This document shows, one piece after another, positions 1 through 5,004 of a stretch of 5,004 bases of DNA. A program made the translations under genes and the position numbers. Under the pieces are notes generated by a model. The model saw only the letters and a list, made by a program, of their open reading frames with translations. It was not told where the DNA came from and did not search any database. The stretch lies in NCBI GenBank assembly GCA_049317725.1, contig JBMOHS010000245.1:1-5004 (forward strand), given 5' to 3'. Each line of letters begins with the position of its first letter. Position 1 is the first letter of the stretch. The DNA is from CAIOZW01 sp049317725. Lineage in GTDB: Bacteria; Acidobacteriota; Blastocatellia; RBC074.

Positions 1-950
1 TGCCGGCCAATGATCGAACTCTTCCCCAGGACGGAGTGGTGAATTTCCGCCGCTTTGCCAATCCGGACTCCCGAGAGGAGGACAGAGTTTTCGATGACCG
101 CCCGCTCTTCCACGAAACAGTTGGGACCCAGGACCGAGTTGACAATCCTCGCGCCTGGTTTGATGGTGCAGGATGGCTCAACGATCGACCGTTCATCGAC
201 CCCTTCGAGGCCAGTCGCCCGTGTGCCCAGGGTCAACCCTGAGAGGCGTCCGGCAAGCAGGTCCAAGTTGGCGTCGAGATAGTTGGCGACACTTCCAAGG
301 TGTGTCCAGTAACCGGACCAGCCATAGGAGTAGACGGGATGGCCCGCAGCGATCAGTCGTGGAAAGAGTTCTTCCTCGAACGAGTACTTCTCCCCGGCAG
401 GGATCAACTTGAGCACCTCGGGCTCGATGACATAGGCTCCAGCGTTGATCGTGTTGAAGGTGACCTCTTCCAGTTTGGGTTTCTCGACGAAGCGGGTCAT
501 CCGTCCGTCATCGTCCGTCTCGATCATTCCATAGTTGGTCGGGTTTTCGACCGCGACGGTGGCAATGGTGACGAGCGCCTGCTGCTGGCGATGGAACGCG
601 ATCATCTGGTCGAGGCGGAGGTCGGTGAGGATATCGCCATAGAGGACGACCGCGGCATCCGGGTTCGCACCCATCGCGCTGCGAAACGCGCCGGCCGTCC
701 CCTGAGTCGTGCTCTGGACTTGATAGTGGATGCGGAGCTGCTCTTCGCGGCCATCGCCGATGTGATCCTCAATCCGGGTCGGCTGGTACCCGAGGACCAA
801 GGTCATTTCGCGAAACCCGGCACGTTTGAGGATCTCAATCTGATATTTGAGCAACGGACGGTTGGCGATGGCGACCAGTGGGTTGGGCGTATGAACATTG
901 AGGGGCCGTAACCGAACGGCATCCCCTCCCGCCAGGATCATTGCTTGCAT
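1..950 (-). CDS. Sugar-phosphate nucleotidyltransferase-like protein (N-terminal 316 residues, C-terminus outside window), probably catalytically altered
   Basis: Reading leftward from an ATG at 950, the frame stays open to the window edge. Residues 1-235 look like the NTP_transferase (Rossmann-like) domain that joins a sugar-1-phosphate to an NTP to give an NDP-sugar in the cytoplasm. Visible family motifs are MILAGGDAVRLRPL (4-17), QGTAGAF (83-89), YGD (104-106), FVEKP (154-158), NAGAYV (169-174) and the FEEELFPRL segment (191-199). From about 240 onward, imperfect hexapeptide repeats (such as IVEPSCTIKPGARI and the stretch around 286-315) indicate a left-handed beta-helix, as in GDP-mannose or glucose-1-phosphate pyrophosphorylases. 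Family members are usually about 350-400 residues, so perhaps 30-80 are missing. The signature loop reads A11-V12 instead of Gly-Thr, N23 replaces the conserved Lys of the PKP motif, and H217 replaces the Asp of the W-x-D-x-G motif. A second ATG lies three codons in (941). The nucleotide and sugar specificity cannot be told. The fold is confident; activity is doubtful. Confidence 0.88.
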   Translation of the reverse strand, partial: MQAMILAGGDAVRLRPLNVHTPNPLVAIANRPLLKYQIEILKRAGFREMTLVLGYQPTRIEDHIGDGREEQLRIHYQVQSTTQGTAGAFRSAMGANPDAAVVLYGDILTDLRLDQMIAFHRQQQALVTIATVAVENPTNYGMIETDDDGRMTRFVEKPKLEEVTFNTINAGAYVIEPEVLKLIPAGEKYSFEEELFPRLIAAGHPVYSYGWSGYWTHLGSVANYLDANLDLLAGRLSGLTLGTRATGLEGVDERSIVEPSCTIKPGARIVNSVLGPNCFVEERAVIENSVLLSGVRIGKAAEIHHSVLGKSSIIGR

Positions 951-999
951 AATCGATCCCGCTCACTCTCTTTCTGCGTTGATGCCTTTCAAAAAAGCG

Positions 1000-1008
1000 A
1001 GTCTAGCA
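1000..1008 (-). promoter_or_regulatory. Candidate extended -10 for the leftward nucleotidyltransferase-like gene
   Basis: On the minus strand the sequence reads TGC followed by TAGACT, an extended -10-like element (TGn plus 4 of 6 matches to TATAAT). It lies about 50 bases upstream of the ATG at 950. The -35 position 17 bases further upstream (1023-1028, TTCGTT) is poor, so the call rests on the -10 alone and is weak. Confidence 0.25.
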
Positions 1009-1024
1009 TGGCTCCGTGGTAAAA

Positions 1025-1059
1025 CGAAGTCCCTGAGGGGCTCGGCAAGGGGGGCTTCG
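1025..1059. repeat. Imperfect 9-bp inverted repeat in the divergent promoter region
   Basis: CGAAGTCCC at 1025-1033 is complementary to GGGGCTTCG at 1051-1059, with one G.T mismatch-type pair and a 17-base spacer. It lies between the two candidate promoters and overlaps the expected -35 position of the leftward one. It could be an operator shared by the divergent genes or a hairpin in a leftward transcript. No T-run follows on either strand, so it is not a typical terminator. The surrounding stretch (1037-1067) is also G-rich. Confidence 0.35.
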
Positions 1060-1093
1060 GGGAGGGCGGCTGGCCATTTGCGCATCTGTTGTT

Positions 1094-1123
1094 TTGACCT
1101 TGGCGGGAGGATTGCAGTATGGT
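1094..1123 (+). promoter_or_regulatory. Candidate sigma70-type promoter for the phosphatase-tsaD-ATP-grasp gene row
   Basis: TTGACC at 1094-1099 matches the -35 consensus at 5 of 6 bases. TATGGT at 1118-1123 matches the -10 consensus at 4 of 6, with an 18-base spacer. Transcription would begin near 1130 and leave a leader of about 120 bases before the ATG at 1250. Its position just upstream of three same-strand genes supports the call; there is no experimental evidence. Confidence 0.45.
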
Positions 1124-1233
1124 ACTTGGCTTCAACTCGATAAGCAGACTTTTCTTTCTAACGATGACTCGTCCGGGGGACTTGTCAAACGGGACCTGAA
1201 CCGCGGGATGATCTCGCCGGGGAAGCAGATTTC

Positions 1234-1239
1234 AAGGAG
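1234..1239 (+). promoter_or_regulatory. Ribosome binding site that decides the phosphatase start
   Basis: AAGGAG lies 10 bases upstream of the ATG at 1250. The other possible starts in the frame (TTG at 1094, ATG at 1208) have no comparable Shine-Dalgarno sequence. This is the main reason for choosing 1250. Confidence 0.6.
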
Positions 1240-1249
1240 CGCCTTTCCA

Positions 1250-2602
1250 ATGGCAGGCACAAATGAAGCGGCAGTCAAGCTGATCAAGAAGACGTTGAGT
1301 GGGCGAATCGATGCGGCGCTCAGTGAGCACGTGCAGACGACAGAGCGCTGGGCGGGATATGTGCGGCTCTTCTTTCTCGTCCATTTCTCCTTTGCCGCCG
1401 GGTTGGCGTGGGGGCAGCCGGGGCCAGGTCGCCTGATCTTTCTGGGGATGGCCGTGGCCTGGTTGGCGGAGATTCTCCTCTTGACGATCTGGCAGAAGGG
1501 GGCGCCAAGTTCCAGGCAGGTGGTCTTCAATACATTCCTGGATGTGACGATCGTCAATCTTGGATTGTTGGCTTGGTGGTGGCAGGGGCTCTTTCCTGCC
1601 GAGGGGCAAGGGCTCTTCTTCTGCTATTTCCCATTGCTGGCGTTGGCAGCCAATCGGTATCGGATCAGCCTGGTCTTGTTGGTGGGAGGGTATGCGGTCG
1701 CCTTTTACGGGATTCTCTCGCTGTTGGTGGGAACGAACGTGGGATGGCAGTTAGGAATGTTCGGGATTACGGCACTGGTACTGGTGATGGGCTCGCGCCG
1801 ACCGAAGCGACTCGTCGGCGAAGTCTCGGAAGAGGCAGTCGATTCGGCGCATCGGTTGGGCGTCGATCAGACGACGCTGAGCATGGCCGAGCAGTCGCAC
1901 GCGCTGGTCCTGCCTCCGTCGATCGTCGAGCTGCCGGGACTGTGGTGTACGGCCAAGCACGCACCAGGGGCGCGGACCAACGGGGACTACTACCACGTCT
2001 TCGAGACGGCTGACGGGCCCTTGCTGGCGGTTGGCGAGCTGGGAGGCGAGGACTTTGAGGCGTTGCGGGCGGTCTCGTCCCTCCATCAAGAGCTGGCACG
2101 AGTGGTGGCGCGCGAGACCGAGCTGTCGGCGATCCTTCGTGCGCTCAACAGTTACATGGTCAAGAAGTATCGCGGCCGCCGCTCGCTGGCGTGTTTGCTG
2201 GCCAGGTGGGAAGGAGAGCAGCTCCGTTACATCAACGCGGGGCTCCTGCCGATGATCCAGATGAGCAAGCCGCAGGGGGCGCAAGCGGTCAATCAGCACT
2301 CGCTCCCGGTGACGATGGCGGCCATCGGCGTCGCCGAGGAGATTGTTGTCGAGGAGTCGGTTGTCCCGTTCCCCGTGCGCGATCTGATGGTTGTTTACAC
2401 CGATGGCGTCTTCGCCAAGTTGGCCTCTGATCGTCAGAAGGGAATCACCGAGATCGAGGCGATGGCGGAACGGTTCAGTAGTGGGGAGGTCAATACCCTC
2501 TGCCACCGGATCTTCGACTGTGCGCAGCCTGGATTTGAGCGCAACCCGGACGACAGCACCGTCATCGTCGTGCGGCGCCAACCGGAAGCCAAATCAGAGT
2601 AG
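1250..2602 (+). CDS. Membrane-anchored SpoIIE/RsbU-type PP2C phosphatase-like protein with degenerate metal-binding motifs
   Basis: The 450-residue product has two parts. Residues about 37-181 form roughly six hydrophobic segments (37-56, 60-81, 91-112, 120-136, 139-162, 166-181), so the protein should sit in the cytoplasmic membrane. Residues about 210-445 resemble the SpoIIE/RsbU PP2C domain, which removes phosphate from serine or threonine, often on anti-sigma-factor antagonists. Recognisable motifs are HALVLPPSIVELPG (217-230), NGDYYHV (244-250), YINAGLLP (327-334), DLMVVYTDGVF (378-388) and PDDSTVIVV (433-441). Asp246, Asp385 and Asp435 fit metal ligands. However, the usual GGDYYD is NGDYYH, the GDVSGHG-type motif is GELGGED (Glu263 for Asp), and NAGH is NAGL. 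Activity is therefore uncertain. No sensor domain other than the membrane region is seen, and no sigma factor, anti-sigma or STAS gene is visible nearby. The chosen ATG has a good Shine-Dalgarno sequence; tsaD follows after 69 bases on the same strand. Confidence 0.85.
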   Translation: MAGTNEAAVKLIKKTLSGRIDAALSEHVQTTERWAGYVRLFFLVHFSFAAGLAWGQPGPGRLIFLGMAVAWLAEILLLTIWQKGAPSSRQVVFNTFLDVTIVNLGLLAWWWQGLFPAEGQGLFFCYFPLLALAANRYRISLVLLVGGYAVAFYGILSLLVGTNVGWQLGMFGITALVLVMGSRRPKRLVGEVSEEAVDSAHRLGVDQTTLSMAEQSHALVLPPSIVELPGLWCTAKHAPGARTNGDYYHVFETADGPLLAVGELGGEDFEALRAVSSLHQELARVVARETELSAILRALNSYMVKKYRGRRSLACLLARWEGEQLRYINAGLLPMIQMSKPQGAQAVNQHSLPVTMAAIGVAEEIVVEESVVPFPVRDLMVVYTDGVFAKLASDRQKGITEIEAMAERFSSGEVNTLCHRIFDCAQPGFERNPDDSTVIVVRRQPEAKSE

Positions 2603-2625
2603 CCAGAGGGCAGCTGAGAAGTGAG

Positions 2626-2632
2626 AAGGAGG
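2626..2632 (+). promoter_or_regulatory. Strong but misplaced Shine-Dalgarno sequence upstream of tsaD
   Basis: AAGGAGG is the best ribosome-binding sequence between the phosphatase stop (2602) and tsaD, but it lies 39 bases before the tsaD ATG at 2672, too far for direct use. Just before that ATG only weak GGAG/CGGA sequences are seen. A TTG at 2644 sits at usable distance (11 bases) and opens a 19-codon frame that ends at TGA 2701-2703, inside the start of tsaD. The function is unknown. Confidence 0.35.
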
Positions 2633-2671
2633 AAGGCCGGCCGTTGGGCGGAGAGTCCAGCCGGTTACGGA

Positions 2672-3745
2672 ATGCGAATCCTGGGAATCGAGAGTTCGTG
2701 TGATGAGACGGCGGCGGCGGTGGTGGAGGATGGCTGCCGGGTCCGGTCGAACGTCATCGCTTCGCAGATCGCCATCCATCAGCGGTACGGAGGGGTGGTC
2801 CCGGAGATTGCGTCGCGGGAGCATCTGGAGAAGATCGGGGAGGTGGTCGACACGGCGCTGACCGAGGCAGGCGTCACGGTAGCGGACCTCGACGGCATCG
2901 CGGTGACCCAGGGACCGGGGCTGGTTGGCTCGCTGCTGGTCGGGATCAATTTTGCCAAGGGAATGGCCTTTGCGAGTGGCAAGCCGCTGCTGGGAATCAA
3001 TCACATCGAGGGCCACGTCTACTCGGTCGCCTTTGAGTTCCCCCCGCCAGAGTACCCAGCCCTGGCCTTGGTCGTCTCGGGAGGCCACACCAATCTCTTC
3101 CTGATTCCGGAACCAGAGCGTTACAAACTGGTCGGACGGACGCGGGATGACGCGGCGGGAGAGGCCTTCGACAAGGTCTCGAAGCTGATTGGGCTTGGCT
3201 ATCCGGGGGGGCCGGTGATCGATCGGCTGGCCCGGCAAGGTAATCGGCGCGCGATTCTCTTTCCGCTAGCGGAGATCAAGGATCCGGCCCATCGGCTCGA
3301 TTTCTCGTTCAGTGGACTGAAGACAGCGGTCCTGCGCACCGTCCGGGAGCGCCAGCTCCCGGAGGTCAAGGACCCCGCGACAGCCCCGCCGGAGATTCTC
3401 GACCTCTGCGCGAGTTTTCAGGACGCCGTTGTCCGTGCCCTGGTGCGAAGTCTGCGCAAGGCCGCGGAGGAGTACCATCCGCGAACGATTCTCTTGGCCG
3501 GTGGGGTCGCCTGCAACAGCGGGCTCCGGGCGGCCGTCCAGTCGCTGGGGGAGACCCTGCGGTGTCCCGTCTATCTTCCTTCCCCGATCTTCACGACAGA
3601 CAACGCGGCGATGATCGCGGCGGCGGCCTATCCTAAGCTGCAGCGAGGGGAGCGATCCACCTGGGAGATGGGGCCGGAGGTCAGTTGGCGGTTGCAGAAT
3701 GTCGATGTCGAAGCACCCAACCGAAAGGTGCGGTATCGGCTGTGA
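2672..3745 (+). CDS. tsaD: tRNA N6-adenosine threonylcarbamoyltransferase TsaD
   Basis: The 357-residue product transfers the threonylcarbamoyl group from threonylcarbamoyl-AMP to A37 of ANN-decoding tRNAs, making t6A in the cytoplasm. In bacteria it works with TsaB and TsaE, while TsaC makes the intermediate; none of those genes is in this window. It is an ASKHA-fold (Kae1/Gcp/YgjD) protein. It opens with the family start MRILGIESSCDETAAAV (Asp11) and has IASREH (46-51), the metal-binding NHIEGH (His111, His115), VSGGHT (135-140), DDAAGEAFDK (159-168), GYPGGPVID (176-184), FSFSGLKTAV (211-220), GGVACNS (277-283) and TTDNAAMIA (308-316, Asp310 metal ligand). All expected residues are present and the length is normal. 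The frame extends upstream to a GTG at 2621, but the conserved N-terminus supports the ATG at 2672. Its stop overlaps the next gene by 4 bases. It is an essential or near-essential gene in many bacteria. Confidence 0.97.
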   Translation: MRILGIESSCDETAAAVVEDGCRVRSNVIASQIAIHQRYGGVVPEIASREHLEKIGEVVDTALTEAGVTVADLDGIAVTQGPGLVGSLLVGINFAKGMAFASGKPLLGINHIEGHVYSVAFEFPPPEYPALALVVSGGHTNLFLIPEPERYKLVGRTRDDAAGEAFDKVSKLIGLGYPGGPVIDRLARQGNRRAILFPLAEIKDPAHRLDFSFSGLKTAVLRTVRERQLPEVKDPATAPPEILDLCASFQDAVVRALVRSLRKAAEEYHPRTILLAGGVACNSGLRAAVQSLGETLRCPVYLPSPIFTTDNAAMIAAAAYPKLQRGERSTWEMGPEVSWRLQNVDVEAPNRKVRYRL

Positions 3746-4722
3746 TCGATCGACAACAGGGTGCGCCAGAGCAGGGAGAGCGGATCGTCCGGGTCAATAT
3801 CGATTTTGAAGAAGTCCTCTACGGTCGACGTCCGGTTCCGGCCTTGAATCGGGAGCTGGAGTTTCTCGCGTTCTGGTTGCAGGAAGATCCGGTCCACGTT
3901 CTGGGCAGTTACGAGGAGGCCTATCTCACGTGGGTGGCCGGGATGACGGGACACCCCCCTCGGCTGACCCAGCAGCCGGCGACGATCGACTGGTGGGGAG
4001 ATGTGGCCCGGCCCGGGATGGCCCGCCTCAATGACAAGGTGACCTGCTTCGCCTGGTGGTCGGCGCGCTATCCGCTGGAAGGAGCGGTCTGTGCGACGCG
4101 TGAAGAGGTCGCCCGGCTCTACCAATCGGCCCCTGGGGCGTGGCTGCTCAAGAGTTCCCGTGGGATGTCCGGGCGAGGCCATCGCCTGCTGGTCCGGGAG
4201 GGTGACTGGCAGACGGTGCCGGAAGATCTCTTCCCGCTGGTCATGGAGCCGCTCCGGGAGCGGATCCGGGATGTCAGTGCTCTCTGGCTCCCCGAAGAGG
4301 AGCGCTTCGTCGTCTACCCCAACATCGTCGACTCACGGTTTCAGTGGCGGGGGAGCGTCTTCGATGGACGAGAAGTCGATGTCCCCCCCGACTGGCTCGA
4401 CCATTTGACCGACCTGCAACACGATCTCGCGCGGGAGGGCTACGACGGCCCTTTCAGCGTCGACGCGTTCGTCTATCGCACGGGGGCGGGGGAGAGGTTT
4501 CATCCGGCCTCGGAGATCAACGCGCGGCGGACGATGGGATGGTGTGCCTGCCATTTTGCGCGCCTCCTTGGACCTGGCTGGCTGCTCAAGGCGCGCAAGC
4601 AGAAGCCGCCCCCACCTGGCGCCATCCGGCTCTCACCGTCACAATCCAGACTGATCTGGTGGTGGGTGCCGGGCCAGGCGGACATTCCGCTGGTGCGTCC
4701 GACAACCCTCCCGACCGATTGA
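3742..4722 (+). CDS. ATP-grasp-superfamily-like protein of unknown substrate
   Basis: The 326-residue product resembles ATP-grasp enzymes, which use ATP to activate a carboxylate as an acyl phosphate and join it to an amine or other nucleophile. Residues about 15-95 would be the pre-ATP-grasp part. RLNDK (95-99) looks like the entry to the ATP-grasp fold. WLLKSSRGMSGRGHRLL (134-150) matches the nucleotide-binding Lys plus glycine-rich loop (Lys137). VMEPLRERIRDVS (167-179, Glu169) matches the hinge strand. FSVDAFVY (238-245, Asp241) and ASEINARRTMG (256-266, Glu258 and Asn260) match the Mg-ATP-binding end of the fold. A proline-rich patch (289-292) precedes a short Trp-rich tail. The GTG start overlaps the tsaD TGA as GTGA, with AAAGGTG about 11 bases upstream, so translation is probably coupled to tsaD. 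A TTG at 3685 is also in frame but would overlap tsaD by 61 bases. I do not recognise a named family and cannot name a substrate. The superfamily call is by motif only. Confidence 0.75.
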   Translation: MIDRQQGAPEQGERIVRVNIDFEEVLYGRRPVPALNRELEFLAFWLQEDPVHVLGSYEEAYLTWVAGMTGHPPRLTQQPATIDWWGDVARPGMARLNDKVTCFAWWSARYPLEGAVCATREEVARLYQSAPGAWLLKSSRGMSGRGHRLLVREGDWQTVPEDLFPLVMEPLRERIRDVSALWLPEEERFVVYPNIVDSRFQWRGSVFDGREVDVPPDWLDHLTDLQHDLAREGYDGPFSVDAFVYRTGAGERFHPASEINARRTMGWCACHFARLLGPGWLLKARKQKPPPPGAIRLSPSQSRLIWWWVPGQADIPLVRPTTLPTD

Positions 4723-4871
4723 AGGGCTTCTCCTCTGTCTGCCAAATTGGCCTCTCAAGGCTTGCAATCCTCTCCCAATCGCATAAGCTAGCCCTTCGAC
4801 CAGCAGGAAGGGGGGCTCACCCTCAGATCAACAACAACTCGAAACGTCAGAAGGATCGAACCGAAAGTCGT

Positions 4872-4897
4872 CCTCCGCTCCCGGATGGGAGTGGGGG
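4872..4897 (+). promoter_or_regulatory. Strong GC-rich leader hairpin within a G-tract
   Basis: CCTCCGCTCCC (4872-4882) pairs with GGGAGTGGGGG (4887-4897) over 11 base pairs, including two G.U pairs, around a GGAT loop. It lies about 20 bases upstream of the Shine-Dalgarno sequence of the last gene. The 3' side continues into a run of nine G (4893-4901). No T-run follows, so it is more likely a 5' leader structure or DNA-level element than a terminator. The same G-tracts also fit a G-quadruplex pattern (4887-4911). Confidence 0.5.
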
Positions 4898-4918
4898 GGG
4901 GCGTCAAGGGGCCGATTC

Positions 4919-4924
4919 GGGGAG
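4919..4924 (+). promoter_or_regulatory. Ribosome binding site of the last partial gene
   Basis: GGGGAG lies 8 bases upstream of the ATG at 4933, a good spacing. An in-frame GTG at 4924 overlaps this sequence and is therefore a poorer start. Confidence 0.5.
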
Positions 4925-4932
4925 TGAACGCG

Positions 4933-5004
4933 ATGAGACGAACAGTCGTGGCGAGAGTGGTGGGGTTGGTGGGGGTATTGGGGGTGGCAACGGTCGTCGG
5001 TCAC
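4933..5004 (+). CDS. Start of a secreted or membrane protein (first 24 residues, rest outside window)
   Basis: From the ATG at 4933 the frame is open to the window edge. The 24 visible residues begin MRRTVVARVV and continue with a Val/Gly/Leu-rich hydrophobic stretch to residue 23. Two arginines followed by a hydrophobic core suggest a signal peptide or an N-terminal membrane anchor. No cleavage site, lipobox or domain is visible yet, and it lacks a full Tat motif. The codons are very G-rich. A good Shine-Dalgarno sequence supports the start. The function cannot be told from this fragment. Confidence 0.55.
   Translation, partial: MRRTVVARVVGLVGVLGVATVVGH

Larger units (their letters stand above)
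951..1249. other. Divergent intergenic region and 5' leader
   Basis: About 300 bases separate the start of the leftward nucleotidyltransferase-like gene (950) from the chosen start of the rightward phosphatase gene (1250). I see no convincing gene here. The region holds a candidate rightward promoter (1094-1123), a weaker leftward extended -10 (1000-1008), a G-rich inverted repeat (1025-1059) and a Shine-Dalgarno sequence (1234-1239). The frame of the phosphatase stays open upstream to a TTG at 1094, but that TTG is the first half of the -35-like hexamer. The extra residues encoded there are polar and unlike a membrane protein N-terminus, so I treat 1124-1249 as untranslated leader. Confidence 0.6.
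4723..4932. other. Intergenic region between the ATP-grasp-like gene and the last partial gene
   Basis: This 210-base gap has no convincing gene. It contains the perfect short palindrome GCCAAATTGGC (4741-4751). A very weak promoter-like pair, TTGCAA (4762-4767) and TAAGCT (4784-4789) with a 16-base spacer, could serve the last gene. There is a mutually exclusive pairing set (GAAGGGCT 4721-4728, AGCCCTTC 4790-4797, GAAGG plus GGGCT 4807-4817). A strong hairpin lies at 4872-4897 and a Shine-Dalgarno sequence at 4919-4924. No hairpin with a T-run was found, so I call no intrinsic terminator for the upstream genes. Confidence 0.5.

Noticed and set aside
300..911. A 203-codon plus-strand open frame opposite the nucleotidyltransferase-like gene
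   Set aside because: It is antisense to a frame with clear family motifs and its translation shows no domain; it is a shadow of a GC-rich gene.
1094..1249. N-terminal extension of the phosphatase to TTG 1094
   Set aside because: The TTG is part of a -35-like hexamer, no ribosome site precedes it, and the ATG at 1250 has AAGGAG at good spacing.
1751..2581. A 276-codon minus-strand open frame
   Set aside because: It is antisense to the PP2C-like domain, rich in Arg, Asp and His as GC-rich antisense shadows are, and shows no motif.
2594..3238. A 214-codon minus-strand open frame
   Set aside because: It lies opposite tsaD, whose identity is certain, and shows no recognisable protein features.
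3685..3741. TTG start for the ATP-grasp-like gene inside tsaD
   Set aside because: It would need a 61-base overlap without a clear ribosome site; the GTGA overlap at 3742 is a standard coupled start.
3628..4182. A 184-codon minus-strand open frame
   Set aside because: It is antisense to the end of tsaD and the ATP-grasp-like gene and has no domain signature.
4872..4901. Intrinsic terminator
   Set aside because: The stem is strong but is followed by G and C rather than a T-run, and it lies close to the next gene's ribosome site.

Overview
This is a compact, GC-rich bacterial window. It holds one partial gene on the minus strand at the left edge, three complete genes in a row on the plus strand, and the first codons of a fifth gene at the right edge. 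The TsaD sequence, the membrane-anchored SpoIIE-type phosphatase and the GC-rich composition would suit a Chloroflexota (Thermomicrobia-like) or similar GC-rich bacterium. That placement is a low-confidence impression, since no rRNA or other marker was compared.

Layout: positions 1-950 (minus) carry the N-terminal 316 residues of a sugar-phosphate nucleotidyltransferase-like protein with a C-terminal hexapeptide-repeat region. Positions 951-1249 are a divergent intergenic region with a plausible promoter for the rightward genes and a 9-bp inverted repeat. Positions 1250-2602 encode a protein with about six membrane helices and a SpoIIE/RsbU-type PP2C domain. Positions 2672-3745 encode TsaD, the tRNA t6A-modification enzyme, with all signature motifs. 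Positions 3742-4722 encode an ATP-grasp-like protein that overlaps the tsaD stop by 4 bases (GTGA). Positions 4723-4932 are a leader or intergenic region with a strong GC hairpin inside a G-rich tract. From 4933 a new gene begins with a membrane or signal segment and runs off the window.

The main observation is that two adjacent, divergently transcribed genes both have damaged catalytic signatures in otherwise intact folds. The nucleotidyltransferase lacks the catalytic Lys (Asn23 instead) and a metal-binding Asp (His217 instead). The phosphatase has Glu263 where the second metal-binding Asp is expected and has lost the glycine pattern around it. Both may be pseudoenzymes with regulatory or structural roles. 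In contrast, TsaD and the ATP-grasp-like protein keep their key residues. The last two are probably translationally coupled, which links an uncharacterised ligase-like protein to a universal tRNA-modification gene. No mobile element, CRISPR array, tRNA or rRNA was seen.
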